A stretch of 64,000 nucleotides of DNA from Desulfurococcaceae archaeon MEX13E-LK6-19 (GCA_029637525.1 CP072660.1:248001-312000); one strand, 5' to 3'. Counted from the first letter of the stretch, positions 28,080 through 35,470 are shown. Translations and numbers: made by a program. The notes: generated from the letters alone by a model not told the origin.

Positions 28080-28885
28080 TGATGGGGGAAGAGAGAATAT
28101 ATACACACAGTATACCCTACAGTATTCCCACGAGCATAAAGATTCGGTCAGCGTTTGCCAGACGGCTCTACAAGGAGTCTCTTCTAAAGGATCAGAGCAT
28201 AATAGTAGTCATACAAGGACCAACTGGTGCTGGGAAATCAACCCTTGCACTCAGGCTAGCCTATAGCTTCGTTGGAGACTGGGATTATGTACTCAATGAG
28301 CTAATCATATTCACGCCCTTCGAGCTCGAGGAAAAGAGCAAGAAGGCTAGGAGAGAAGGCATCAAATACCCATTACTCATATGGGACGACGCAGGTCCAT
28401 GGATGAGGCTTGTCAAGAACTTCCCATGGGATCCACTGGCAGTATCAATTTTGGGACACTTCGAGACGATGAGGACTTGGTGTGGACCACTAATACTAAC
28501 GATGACTACGGATAAACACTTGCCTCGAGCAATATACGAGAACGGTAATCTCTACAAGTACAAGGTGAACACCTACAAGGAGTACTATGATGAGAAACGA
28601 GGGATATGGAAAGCCGTAGCCTACATCTACGAGCGAAAAGAAAAAGCAAACCGTGAAGGCTTCTACTGGGATACAAACAATGTCTACAGGATAAAGTTCT
28701 GGCACTTCAAGCCAGGGGACCCAGTCTATGAGAAATACCTCAAAATGCGTGTAGCCTACAGCGAGATCTTCGACGAAGTAATGGAGAAAGCAAAGACCAA
28801 ATCCAGAGCAGCCGTAGCATTGACTACAGCCCATGAGAGATGGAAAGAAGTAAGAAAGAGGATCCTAGGAGATGAAGAAGCCTAA
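28079..28885 (+). CDS. Viral P-loop ATPase
   Basis: 268 residues. Walker A is GPTGAGKST at 47-55 and Walker B LLIWDDAG at about 99-106. A sensor-like LILTMTTDKHLPRA follows near 139. ATPases with a W-D-D-A-G Walker B are common in archaeal viruses and plasmids, including the fusellovirus B251-type protein, and are thought to act in replication or DNA handling. Start is GTG 28079 or ATG 28082, with GAGGAGAT upstream. Translationally coupled to the previous gene and overlapping the next. Confidence 0.78.
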   Translation: MMGEERIYTHSIPYSIPTSIKIRSAFARRLYKESLLKDQSIIVVIQGPTGAGKSTLALRLAYSFVGDWDYVLNELIIFTPFELEEKSKKARREGIKYPLLIWDDAGPWMRLVKNFPWDPLAVSILGHFETMRTWCGPLILTMTTDKHLPRAIYENGNLYKYKVNTYKEYYDEKRGIWKAVAYIYERKEKANREGFYWDTNNVYRIKFWHFKPGDPVYEKYLKMRVAYSEIFDEVMEKAKTKSRAAVALTTAHERWKEVRKRILGDEEA

Positions 28886-29150
28886 CATGATACTATTAAT
28901 GTATATATTAGTGCTGCAGCTACTGGACCTACTAACAACCTACCTAGCCATATCACATGGAGCCAGGGAACTAAACCCCTTGGTAACACCAACCATAGAA
29001 AACCCAATAGCGTTCCTCACAGTCAAGCTAGTAGCTGCAGCAGTAGTCTACCTTGGAGTCCTAAAGACCAAGAACAAAACATTACTGCTTGCATATACTA
29101 TAATCATGGTACAAACAGTTATAGCGAATATGTTAAATACCATACTGTAA
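28872..29150 (+). CDS. Small membrane protein, DUF5658-like
   Basis: 92 residues with three to four hydrophobic helices. The segment LDLLTTYLAISHGARELNP has the D-x-L-T-T...G-x-x-E-x-N-P pattern of DUF5658-type small membrane proteins. It overlaps the ATPase gene by 14 bases and closes the plus-strand operon. Function unknown. Confidence 0.6.
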   Translation: MKKPNMILLMYILVLQLLDLLTTYLAISHGARELNPLVTPTIENPIAFLTVKLVAAAVVYLGVLKTKNKTLLLAYTIIMVQTVIANMLNTIL

Positions 29151-29225
29151 ACGTAAATTGGAAAAATATTTAGAATTTAACCTTAGTCTTTAGATCCTAG
29201 AAGCTGGAAGACGGTTATTTGACTG

Positions 29226-29912
29226 GTGTATAATGTGTTCGAGTCTTTGCATGAAGCCCTTAGTGTTATAGCTGCCATTGCAGGTTTAATGGCGGTACTC
29301 TTTAGTTACTTAGCGTGGAGAGCGTCTGTTGCCGTAAAGGTAACAGAGTTGGAGCGCACCCTTAATACACAGTTCTCATATTTCTTTAACACATTAGGAG
29401 GATGGAAAGCAACAAGATCATATATTGTTACATTGTCCAACGGAAATCAATATAATGTTGATGTTTTCGCATCATTAGTACCGCCAATATTTTTAATAGA
29501 AACAAAGAATTGGAAGTACAGGTTACGTAAAGCTCTCTGGCAATCTAAAGTCTCTGGAACTATGACATTTAATATTGATGTAATGATATCACATAAGCTT
29601 CCAGAGAATTATCTTCTTCCAGATATACTTGCTAAAAAGCCTGGACATGCAATAGAGAACGTTATTAGAACTATAGGGAAAAAGAGCATAGAGATAAAAA
29701 TGAACATTACTTTTTATAAAAGAAAACATAAGGACTATCTTCGTGTAAGTATAGAAGCCCCCTTTGAAGCTAGTTCGGCTTCAGAATTAGCAGATTATAT
29801 AATTAAACTTTTAGAGGGTTTTATGGATACTTTAAGTGATATATTTAGATATAGTGTTTATCGCAAATGCAAGAATTGCTATATAAAGCAAGTATTCCCA
29901 CCACAATCATAA
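29226..29912 (+). CDS. Single-pass membrane protein, unknown
   Basis: 228 residues from a GTG start. One hydrophobic segment near residues 10-33 (ALSVIAAIAGLMAVLFSYLA), then a soluble domain with WKATRSYIVTLSNGNQYNV and a late cysteine pair (YRKCKNCYIKQ). The base composition is more AT-rich than the neighbouring genes and coding seems separate from the upstream operon, so it may be a later acquisition (a moron). No family recognised. Confidence 0.55.
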   Translation: MYNVFESLHEALSVIAAIAGLMAVLFSYLAWRASVAVKVTELERTLNTQFSYFFNTLGGWKATRSYIVTLSNGNQYNVDVFASLVPPIFLIETKNWKYRLRKALWQSKVSGTMTFNIDVMISHKLPENYLLPDILAKKPGHAIENVIRTIGKKSIEIKMNITFYKRKHKDYLRVSIEAPFEASSASELADYIIKLLEGFMDTLSDIFRYSVYRKCKNCYIKQVFPPQS

Positions 29913-29926
29913 TAGAAATAAGTTTA

Positions 29927-30181
29927 TTATTGTCCGATTATTTTCTCCAGCCATTCTGTTATTGTGTACTTTGCTGGTTTCCATTGTTCTTCTCTTGGTT
30001 TGAAACCGTAGCATCTACCGCGGTAGTGTGTTACTGGTCTATCGTATCTAGTGCAGTATCCTAGTAGCCTGGAGCCTGGCCTGTTCTCCTCTATCCAAGC
30101 CCAAGCATTAATCAATACAGGTTCTGGCAGTTCCTCGATACTCCTAAAGAATCTGCATTTACGACAATCAACAACCTTCAT
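29927..30181 (-). CDS. Small cysteine-rich (zinc-binding-like) provirus protein
   Basis: 84 residues from the ATG at 30181, which overlaps the stop of the preceding gene (ATGA) and has GGTGG upstream; the longer frame to 30238 is less likely. Cysteines occur as CRKC near residue 6, GYCTRY near 42 and GRCYGF near 56, the layout of compact zinc-binding proteins. It is the last gene of the minus-strand operon that starts at 33301. Function unknown. Confidence 0.55.
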   Translation of the reverse strand: MKVVDCRKCRFFRSIEELPEPVLINAWAWIEENRPGSRLLGYCTRYDRPVTHYRGRCYGFKPREEQWKPAKYTITEWLEKIIGQ

Positions 30182-30624
30182 GCTACCACCTTGGCTACAG
30201 GCTTCTTCGTAAATGGCTTCTGGTAATCGATCTTCCACCTAAGGATCTCTAGGAATGGTACTCCCAGTACCTGCCTCAAATGGTGTTCTCTATCGGGGTA
30301 GAATGGTGCTCTAATCCAGTCTCTCCCTATGCCATACTCCTCGAGCAGCTTATCGGTTACCCTGAACACGCCTTTACTCCTACTAGACTCCTTGTTGTGT
30401 AATGGCTCGAGGTAGCCCTGAAGACTAAGCTCCCTAATGTCTCTCTCAAAGCTATGCCAATAGATACTAACTAGCCCGAGAGAACCAGCTATAGGGCTAG
30501 GTATAAACAGCATATCATGCAACAACCTATAGCTAACCCTGTCGGTCCTATAGTAGAACATGTATCCCAGAACCGCCTTCTTGGCTAGAACTAGCCCCTC
30601 GCTCAATACCGTCACCTCATGCAT
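30178..30624 (-). CDS. Hypothetical provirus protein
   Basis: 148 residues. Mostly helical, with an RDIRELSLQGYLEPLHN...GVFRVTDKLLEEYGI stretch that could be the recognition part of a winged helix. Overlaps its upstream gene by 13 bases and the downstream one by 4, so it is translated as part of the operon. Confidence 0.55.
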   Translation of the reverse strand: MHEVTVLSEGLVLAKKAVLGYMFYYRTDRVSYRLLHDMLFIPSPIAGSLGLVSIYWHSFERDIRELSLQGYLEPLHNKESSRSKGVFRVTDKLLEEYGIGRDWIRAPFYPDREHHLRQVLGVPFLEILRWKIDYQKPFTKKPVAKVVA

Positions 30625-31493
30625 TGTTTTATGAAGTCCTCTAGATCAGTGATGAACGAGAACCATGGATCGCGGAAGATACAGTTATCATAGAAGTAGG
30701 TGTTACAAATCTTCACAGGCTCTTTCTCGAGGCATGCTATATACTCTCTGTATATTCGTGATTGTTCCTCATGCTCCCTGGCTCTCTTGATCTGTTTCTC
30801 GAGTATCTGCTTTACTTCTTTGATAGACAAGTATCTACTAAATGACTTGGAATGGCATAGCTCATAGGGTTTACACCTTACCCATGGGTTTCTCTTCGTG
30901 AACTTACAACTGTATTCAAGCTCGTTGTCAAGCCTATTGGCTCTGAACTCGCATACAATGTATCTCTCGTCGCCACATTGACGCCATGTATCCCTGTAAG
31001 GCATATAGATTATCTCTACTTCAAGGAGTCTCTCGAGAGCCCTTCTAAGGTATGGATATATCAGCTCATGGGCTCTGTCACGAATCCTATGGATATCGTC
31101 TTTGAAGAACTCTAGTGCATTAAGAGCTGTCTCCAGATCTCTTGTAATATAGATGAATAGCTTGTCAAGACCAATACCGCATCCTATACCATGGTTCTTT
31201 AACGGTATACTCAGTTGCTTCAGTATCCTATGGAACTTCTTGAGCCTAGCAAGAGTCCTATCCATAGCACTATGTGTACCCACGAGATACTGTAGATCAT
31301 TCTCGATAAGTATCTTTACTAGCGCTGCAAACTTGATGTACTCCTTGCTGAACCACTCAATGAGATCAAGCATTATCTCTGGATTATGTACTTCAACAAC
31401 GTCCAAGGACTCCCTTGGCTCACCACATACTTCAACAAGATTCCTATCCCAACTATCAGAATAGACTATGATACCAGAATAACACTCAACCAT
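30612..31493 (-). CDS. Hypothetical provirus protein, cysteine-containing
   Basis: 293 residues, helical, with scattered cysteines (GIGCGIGLDKL, QCGDERYIVCEF, RCKPYELCHS, CLEKEPVKICNTYFYDNC) that might coordinate metal. No P-loop, membrane segment or known motif. Its start is preceded by the repeated GGTGATCGAGT junction (31491-31505). One of the longest genes of the operon; perhaps a replication or regulatory factor, but unsupported. Confidence 0.55.
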   Translation of the reverse strand: MVECYSGIIVYSDSWDRNLVEVCGEPRESLDVVEVHNPEIMLDLIEWFSKEYIKFAALVKILIENDLQYLVGTHSAMDRTLARLKKFHRILKQLSIPLKNHGIGCGIGLDKLFIYITRDLETALNALEFFKDDIHRIRDRAHELIYPYLRRALERLLEVEIIYMPYRDTWRQCGDERYIVCEFRANRLDNELEYSCKFTKRNPWVRCKPYELCHSKSFSRYLSIKEVKQILEKQIKRAREHEEQSRIYREYIACLEKEPVKICNTYFYDNCIFRDPWFSFITDLEDFIKQCMR

Positions 31494-31699
31494 TACTCGA
31501 TCACCTGCTGGCGTTTCTGGAGTATGAAGAATGATTGTTTGGAGACCACGAGATATGAGGGGTATTTTACTATGAGTTTCTCTAGGTCCCTGTCATCGAG
31601 TGCCTCGAGCAACTCGATAACATAGCGTCTAAATGATGTCTCGCTAAAGGGTCTGATCTCCCTAAGGACCTCTAGTACCTCACGCTGGGTAATCATCAT
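31493..31699 (-). CDS. Small helical provirus protein
   Basis: 68 residues, two to three helices (REVLEVLREIRPFSETSFRR; EALDDRDLEKLIVKYP), possibly winged-helix-like. Starts within the stop of the RHH gene (ATGA) and ends in QQVIE at the repeated junction. Function unknown. Confidence 0.5.
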   Translation of the reverse strand: MMITQREVLEVLREIRPFSETSFRRYVIELLEALDDRDLEKLIVKYPSYLVVSKQSFFILQKRQQVIE

Positions 31700-31833
31700 G
31701 GTCTCACACCACCATCAACTAGAGCCTTGACAGCTCTTCGTATCAACTCACTACGGCTAAGGTTGTTGATCTTTGCCAGGAGATCAATTTTCTCGAGCAA
31801 CTCTTCCTCAATCTTAAATGTGACAACACGCAT
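31696..31833 (-). CDS. Ribbon-helix-helix (CopG/Arc) regulator, 45 residues
   Basis: Too short for most ORF thresholds. The sequence MRVVTFKIEEELLEKIDLLA followed by NNLSRSELIRRAVKALVDGG is a textbook ribbon-helix-helix: a basic strand, helix A, a turn with Asn-Leu-Ser-Arg-Ser-Glu, helix B. It overlaps the upstream stop (TGATG) and the downstream start (ATGA). It should dimerise and bind operator DNA; the CTGNCGNCAG repeats at 33.3-34.5 kb are one candidate target. Confidence 0.8.
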   Translation of the reverse strand: MRVVTFKIEEELLEKIDLLAKINNLSRSELIRRAVKALVDGGVRP

Positions 31834-32444
31834 CACTCGATCACCTTGTGTTTTTTCATGTTTATTATTCTGAGAAGATGTTTTGTCTTCAGTATCTTGC
31901 CTTGTGTTAGTTTTTCAATGAATATTGCTGTTACTTCATGGTATTGTAGGTTGTTTCTGTAACCCCAGCCAGGTATTGTTAATGGTGTAATATCTACTCC
32001 CCAGAACCCATACTCTATTGCTTCATAGATCTCTCTCGAGTTTGCACCAAGGTACCATGACTCGCTACAGTTGAAGACACTACAGAAGTCCTTGATACTA
32101 TAGTCTCTTAACGAAGGCATACTTACGTATCCAGGTATAACGTCTACATGTTCTCTGAGTGTATCATAGAATTCTGGATCCCTATCAAGATTGTGAACTG
32201 GATATACGTATAGTATGTTTTTGGGCACATTCAATATTTTGTTAATGTAGTCAGGGTATAGTGCAATAACTATCTTGCTTCTAAAGAGCCATAGCTTCCT
32301 AACATAGCTCATATAGTTACCCTTGATCAAGTCATTCTTGGAGTCAAAGAACTCAGGATATATCAGCACTCTATCATTATACGCTAGTCTTTCCCTAAGA
32401 AACTCAAGCAGCTTCCTTGGAGCATTACCGTGTCCCACAATCAT
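31833..32444 (-). CDS. Possible TGT/DpdA-fold protein of the provirus
   Basis: 203 residues from the ATG at 32444, which sits in the TGATG overlap; the frame continues upstream without a ribosome site. Alternating strands and helices suggest a TIM barrel: MIVGHGNAPRKLLEF, DRVLIYPEFFDSKNDL, KNILYVYPVHNLDRDP, HVDVIPGYVSMPS, then SWYLGANSREIYEAIEYG with FWGVD. The late Leu-Gly...Gly-Val-Asp arrangement recalls tRNA-guanine transglycosylase and the DNA-modifying DpdA/DUF6610 group. If right, it would insert a deazapurine into DNA or tRNA. Catalytic Asp residues cannot be assigned; treat as hypothesis. Confidence 0.4.
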   Translation of the reverse strand: MIVGHGNAPRKLLEFLRERLAYNDRVLIYPEFFDSKNDLIKGNYMSYVRKLWLFRSKIVIALYPDYINKILNVPKNILYVYPVHNLDRDPEFYDTLREHVDVIPGYVSMPSLRDYSIKDFCSVFNCSESWYLGANSREIYEAIEYGFWGVDITPLTIPGWGYRNNLQYHEVTAIFIEKLTQGKILKTKHLLRIINMKKHKVIE

Positions 32445-32695
32445 CACTCGATCACCTTTAGGGTTGTTTTTTGTTTGAAGAAGTCGTCTATGGTTAGCCC
32501 TGACTCGTTGATGATCTCGAGTGCTTTGTTGGCTATTGACATGATTGCTTCTAGGCATAGTCCATGTAGTCTCGTTTTTGTTGCAGCTATTGGCTTGCTA
32601 CTGAGTAGTTCTTGGCAGAGCGTCATGAAGCCCTCATAGTCCCGCTCATCAACTTCTACAGTGAATCTCTTAGGATGATAATCGTGGCAAGGCAT
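32444..32695 (-). CDS. Small hypothetical provirus protein
   Basis: 83 residues: a strand (PKRFTVEVDERDYEGFMTL) followed by helices, RHH- or coiled-coil-like but not assignable. Ends in KVIE at the repeated GGTGATCGAGTGATG junction and overlaps the next start. Confidence 0.5.
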   Translation of the reverse strand: MPCHDYHPKRFTVEVDERDYEGFMTLCQELLSSKPIAATKTRLHGLCLEAIMSIANKALEIINESGLTIDDFFKQKTTLKVIE

Positions 32696-32701
32696 TATCG
32701 A

Positions 32702-33136
32702 TCACTCCTCGAGGAGTTTTTCCTCTATGACAAGGACTAATGCCTGTAAGATCTCTTTCCTTAGGGCAGCATGTAGCCTGTCGATCTCGTCCTGGAGCCT
32801 AGCAGCCATGTCTTTGTGTCCATTGTTCTTGAGTGTCTTCGTGGCTTGCTGAAGCTCCTTGATCTTCGCAACATAATAACGTACATTGGGATTATTCTTG
32901 TAGATGAACACAGCGATGGAATCGATCCAAGAAGGCTTGCCAAGATTATTCTCAACAATCTTCTGAAGATAATCAACTCTGGTGCGCAGGCCAGCAATCT
33001 TCGCTTCCACATCATCCCTAAGCGTATCAATCTTAGCACTAAGGTCATTAGCAACAGTCGTCACAGCATCAAGACTCTTATCGAGAACCTCAGCAGGATC
33101 AATGCTCTTTCCATTAAACCTGAGGAAGCCTACCAT
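32702..33136 (-). CDS. Coiled-coil provirus protein
   Basis: 144 residues with long heptad-like helices (LDAVTTVANDLSAKIDTLRD; IKELQQATKTLKNNG; EILQALVLVIEEKLLEE). GGTGATC lies before the ATG and overlaps the stop of the RHH gene upstream. It probably oligomerises; the function is unknown. Confidence 0.55.
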   Translation of the reverse strand: MVGFLRFNGKSIDPAEVLDKSLDAVTTVANDLSAKIDTLRDDVEAKIAGLRTRVDYLQKIVENNLGKPSWIDSIAVFIYKNNPNVRYYVAKIKELQQATKTLKNNGHKDMAARLQDEIDRLHAALRKEILQALVLVIEEKLLEE

Positions 33137-33142
33137 AGGAGA

Positions 33143-33301
33143 TCACCTTTTCTTGAGTTCTCTTGCTTTTTCCCTGATGAGACCTCGGATCGCTTCTGCT
33201 TCTGATTTGTAGCCTTCTTCTTTCATGATCTCCTCTAGTTTGTTATAGAGGGAAATTGGGAGACGAACGGTGATCTTTTTCTCGGTCTCCGAGACTTCCA
33301 C
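33143..33301 (-). CDS. Ribbon-helix-helix (CopG-type) regulator, first gene of the operon
   Basis: 52 residues, GTG start with GAGGTGA seven bases upstream. The core EKKITVRLPISLYNKLEEIM then GYKSEAEAIRGLIREKAREL is a CopG-type ribbon-helix-helix. It is the first gene of the nine-gene minus-strand operon and faces the operator-rich region 33325-33414, so autoregulation is likely. Confidence 0.82.
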   Translation of the reverse strand: MEVSETEKKITVRLPISLYNKLEEIMKEEGYKSEAEAIRGLIREKARELKKR

Positions 33302-33324
33302 GGGTCTCACCTCACGTCTGTTTT

Positions 33325-33414
33325 CTGACGCCTGAGCTTAAAAACTTGTCTGACGTCTGACGCCAGTAATCTTTAAATATTATAGGAAAGAAGATGTCAG
33401 TAGACTGACGCCAG
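33325..33414. promoter_or_regulatory. Divergent promoter with repeated CTGACGCCAG operators
   Basis: Between the RHH gene (minus) and the gene at 33421 (plus). CTGACGCCTG is at 33325-33334, CTGACGCCAG at 33357-33366 and 33405-33414, plus overlapping TCTGACG half-sites. An AT-rich CTTTAAATATTATA TATA region (33371-33384) lies between the two perfect copies. The layout suggests that an RHH dimer controls both directions. Confidence 0.7.
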
Positions 33415-33420
33415 AGGTGT

Positions 33421-33702
33421 ATGGCAGAAATGACGTATTCCCAGCTAGTTAGACCTCATCGGGATAAAGAGCCTATGAAGATCATCATTGTTCCAGATAT
33501 TATCTTGGATGATGTTCTCGAGAGCCTCAAACTAGTCATGGGATGTAGAGCTTACGCAGAAAAATACGGTAATTTCCCAGATGAAACACACGTCTACATT
33601 GTTTGTAGAGGAGAAAAGGAACTCGATATCGCGTCAAAGATTGTAAAATCTGTTTTTGATCGTCATCCTATCATAAAGGAGATCTTTGGTGTAGAAATAT
33701 GA
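33421..33702 (+). CDS. Small hypothetical provirus protein under the operator
   Basis: 93 residues, ATG with GAGGTGT upstream. Alternating strands and helices (MKIIIVPDIILDDVLESLKL; DETHVYIVCRGEKELDIASK) suggest a compact alpha/beta fold. Overlaps the next gene by four bases (ATGA). No family recognised. Confidence 0.58.
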   Translation: MAEMTYSQLVRPHRDKEPMKIIIVPDIILDDVLESLKLVMGCRAYAEKYGNFPDETHVYIVCRGEKELDIASKIVKSVFDRHPIIKEIFGVEI

Positions 33703-34412
33703 GTGTCCTTGACCTCAGTCTTCTAGAGAAACATCTGGTTGATGCCACGAAGTCATCAATGATATTCAGAGACCCTGATGGCGAGATCGAGGGTCATTTA
33801 AAGAGCCTTGGTCTTGAGGTTACTAGGAAGAGTAATTACATTATATTAGATCTAAAGAGTACTCCGCCCAGTCTTCTCGAAGAGCTACAGAAACTCAGGA
33901 TCAAGTTGTATAGATTCGAGGCAGCGATCAAGAAGAATATGGGTACTGCCAGCCAGACCAGACAGCAGACGGCTACACCTGACGGCAGACAGCAGGTGGA
34001 GACGGCAGTAGTCATAGATAAGCCAAATACCCGCCCTAGGAACGCTAGAGAGGGTCTTATGAACAAGAGGCTCCTATACGAAATACTCTTATCATATATG
34101 AAGGGATATGAGGACTCGATACTAACTAGCCTTCAGAGCTTCTTGCTAAGCAACAACAAGGATGCAAGAGTAAAGACAACAATAAGGTTGCCCAAGAGCA
34201 TGTATGAGACATTAAAGAGCCTCATCAACGCTGTCAATAAGAAGTATAGGAAGAGCGGCGTAAACCTAACCTTTAATGATCTGGTTGAGATAACAGCGCC
34301 TTTCTGGATAAATATCCTACGGATACTGGCGTCAGAACCTGCTGGCAGTACTCCCGAACCCAGAGGGGCCCCAACTCTACTGCCGTCAGATGGCGCCGTC
34401 AGACGTCAGTAG
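33699..34412 (+). CDS. Putative DNA-binding protein with RHH-like C-terminal domain; iteron inside gene
   Basis: 237 residues. The N-terminal ~85 residues are alpha/beta; a Gln/Thr/Pro-rich linker (about 85-118) is encoded partly by the CTGACGGCAG repeat at 33979-33988; then VKTTIRLPKSMYETLKSLIN followed by NLTFNDLVEITAPFW looks like a strand-helix-helix DNA-binding fold. Repeats of the operator type lie inside and after the gene. It may be the element's replication or partition factor; inference from the context. Confidence 0.55.
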   Translation: MSVLDLSLLEKHLVDATKSSMIFRDPDGEIEGHLKSLGLEVTRKSNYIILDLKSTPPSLLEELQKLRIKLYRFEAAIKKNMGTASQTRQQTATPDGRQQVETAVVIDKPNTRPRNAREGLMNKRLLYEILLSYMKGYEDSILTSLQSFLLSNNKDARVKTTIRLPKSMYETLKSLINAVNKKYRKSGVNLTFNDLVEITAPFWINILRILASEPAGSTPEPRGAPTLLPSDGAVRRQ

Positions 34413-34488
34413 CGAGTATACAGTAGAGATATCTCTATTACTGCCGTCAGCACAGGATAGCAGTAGGTTACCAGAAAACTGGTGTCAG
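33979..34488. repeat. Dispersed CTGNCGNCAG repeats (iteron-like)
   Basis: CTGACGGCAG at 33979-33988, CTGGCGTCAG at 34326-34335, CTGCCGTCAG at 34380-34389 and 34441-34450, and the variant CTGGTGTCAG at 34479-34488, with more half-sites (GCCGTCAGACGTCAG near 34395). Together with 33325-33414 they make at least eight related sites in 1.2 kb. The 34413-34511 part is non-coding and could be a replication origin or a second operator. Confidence 0.7.
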
Positions 34489-34511
34489 AAACTGGTATCT
34501 GGTGCTAGATA

Positions 34512-34766
34512 ATGGGTAAATTATGTAGTGTTTCAAGTAAAATTGAGGAAGTTCTTCTTGCTCTTTATGAAAAGCCTTTATCAAGAGTCGAGTTAAGGGA
34601 TAAACTAGGACTTGGGGCACAAACAGTAACTAATATAGCTAAATGGCTTGTCGAGAAAGGTCTTGTAAACGAGGTAGTCGAAGGCAGGAAAGTAAAACTA
34701 GTACTCACGGAGAAAGGCAAAAAACTAGCCGAGTATGTGAAGGCTATAGAAGAGCTCATAACATAA
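34512..34766 (+). CDS. Winged-helix (MarR-like) regulator
   Basis: 84 residues: KPLSRVELRDKLGLGAQTVT, then NIAKWLVEKGLVNEVVEGRK and VKLVLTEKGKKLAEYVK form helix-turn-helix plus wing. Preceded by the iteron-like repeats that end 24 bases upstream. Likely controls lysogeny or copy number of the element. Confidence 0.75.
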   Translation: MGKLCSVSSKIEEVLLALYEKPLSRVELRDKLGLGAQTVTNIAKWLVEKGLVNEVVEGRKVKLVLTEKGKKLAEYVKAIEELIT

Positions 34767-34920
34767 GTTCTCTTCTCAGATCATCAAGGCTTAGCTCTCT
34801 AAGATGTGCTTTTAGTTTACGCCATTTCTGTTTAGCTTCTTCTAGTGTTTTAGAGTTTTCAAAGACCTCGTCATCTATAAGCTCTAGCAGCCTCAAAATT
34901 TCTGCTTCCGTACAAGTCAT
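34756..34920 (-). CDS. Small helical provirus protein, convergent with the wHTH gene
   Basis: 54 residues from the ATG at 34920, chosen because GGAGGG is nine bases upstream; the frame continues to 34992 without a site. Acidic helices (TEAEILRLLELIDDEVF; SLDDLRRELML). Ends 11 bases inside the convergent winged-helix gene. Function unknown. Confidence 0.5.
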   Translation of the reverse strand: MTCTEAEILRLLELIDDEVFENSKTLEEAKQKWRKLKAHLRELSLDDLRRELML

Positions 34921-35074
34921 ACACTGTTTCCCTCCTTTGTTATGTGTCTCGTGGCTGGATGTATAATGATCAGGGGTATATTTGTTTTTCAATATGTAAA
35001 TACTGGTAGTTTCGGGGTAGCGGGTTCCATTGGGTTATTAGCTTGGGAGACAAAGTAGTTCTTGGTGGTTGATC

Positions 35075-35380
35075 GTGACTGAGGCTTTAACTACTGAGAA
35101 AACTACCATCATTGTAGATGGTGCCGCAATTTTGCCGTTAAGGTTTGTAGTTAAGCGGATCAAAGACAAACTCTATGTATACCTTCAAGGTAGGGAGAAC
35201 GGAAAAGTCGTAACAAAATACATTGGTCCATTGGATAGGATAGCAGAGTTCTATTTGAGGGCGAAATCAGAAGGATGGTGCGGGGGGTGGGATTTGAACC
35301 CACGCAGGCCTACGCCATCGGGTCCTGAGCCCGACCCCTTTGACCAGGCTCGGGCACCCCCGCACCCGACTGTATCATAG
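35075..35380 (+). CDS. int: SSV-type integrase, N-terminal fragment (split int)
   Basis: GTG start at 35075 with GGTGGT upstream (TTG 35069 possible). The visible N-terminal domain includes LPLRFVVKRIKDKLYVYLQG and ENGKVVTKYIGPLDRIAEFY, then enters the tRNA repeat as WCGGWDLNPRRP. The last codons after 35332 are host tRNA sequence, so the tail is artificial. On excision, recombination at the repeat would join 86 codons here to 266 codons starting at 16759 in the same frame. Confidence 0.85.
   Translation: MTEALTTEKTTIIVDGAAILPLRFVVKRIKDKLYVYLQGRENGKVVTKYIGPLDRIAEFYLRAKSEGWCGGWDLNPRRPTPSGPEPDPFDQARAPPHPTVS
35276..35332. repeat. attR core (57-bp tRNA-Leu 3' part)
   Basis: Identical to 16702-16758 and forms the 3' portion of the intact tRNA-Leu gene. 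The repeat ends within the 5' strand of the anticodon stem, consistent with strand exchange around the anticodon loop as known for SSV integrases. Confidence 0.97.
35276..35363 (-). tRNA. tRNA-Leu (CAG), provirus target, intact
   Basis: Minus strand: acceptor GCGGGGG/CCCCCGC with discriminator A and encoded CCA (35276-35278), anticodon stem TCGGG/CCCGA around CTCAGGA with anticodon CAG, long variable arm, and T arm GTGGGTTCAAATCCCAC. No intron. Integration of the element leaves it complete. Confidence 0.95.
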
Positions 35381-35470
35381 TTATTCTTCATCCTCTTATT
35401 TTATGTTTTAATATCTTTTCCGAGAATGAGATTACTAAGAACAGTCGTGTCTGTGATAAGAGGTGTTTTA

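Larger units (their letters stand above)
16702..35332. mobile_element. Integrated SSV-like provirus/element in tRNA-Leu(CAG)
   Basis: The element is bounded by a 57-bp perfect direct repeat, 16702-16758 and 35276-35332, equal to the 3' part of tRNA-Leu from the anticodon stem through CCA. One repeat plus the interior is 18,574 bp. The integrase reading frame is split, with its N-terminal part ending in the right repeat and its C-terminal part beginning in the left repeat; this is the hallmark of SSV-type integration. The complete tRNA is at the right end. Content: nuclease, secreted proteins, two capsid-like hydrophobic proteins, P-loop ATPase, RHH and winged-helix regulators. There are no IS elements or obvious broken genes except the split integrase. 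Confidence 0.92.

Noticed and set aside
33325-34488. CRISPR array
   Set aside because: Repeats are 10 bp, irregularly spaced and partly coding; no 24-37-bp repeats with uniform spacers anywhere in the window.
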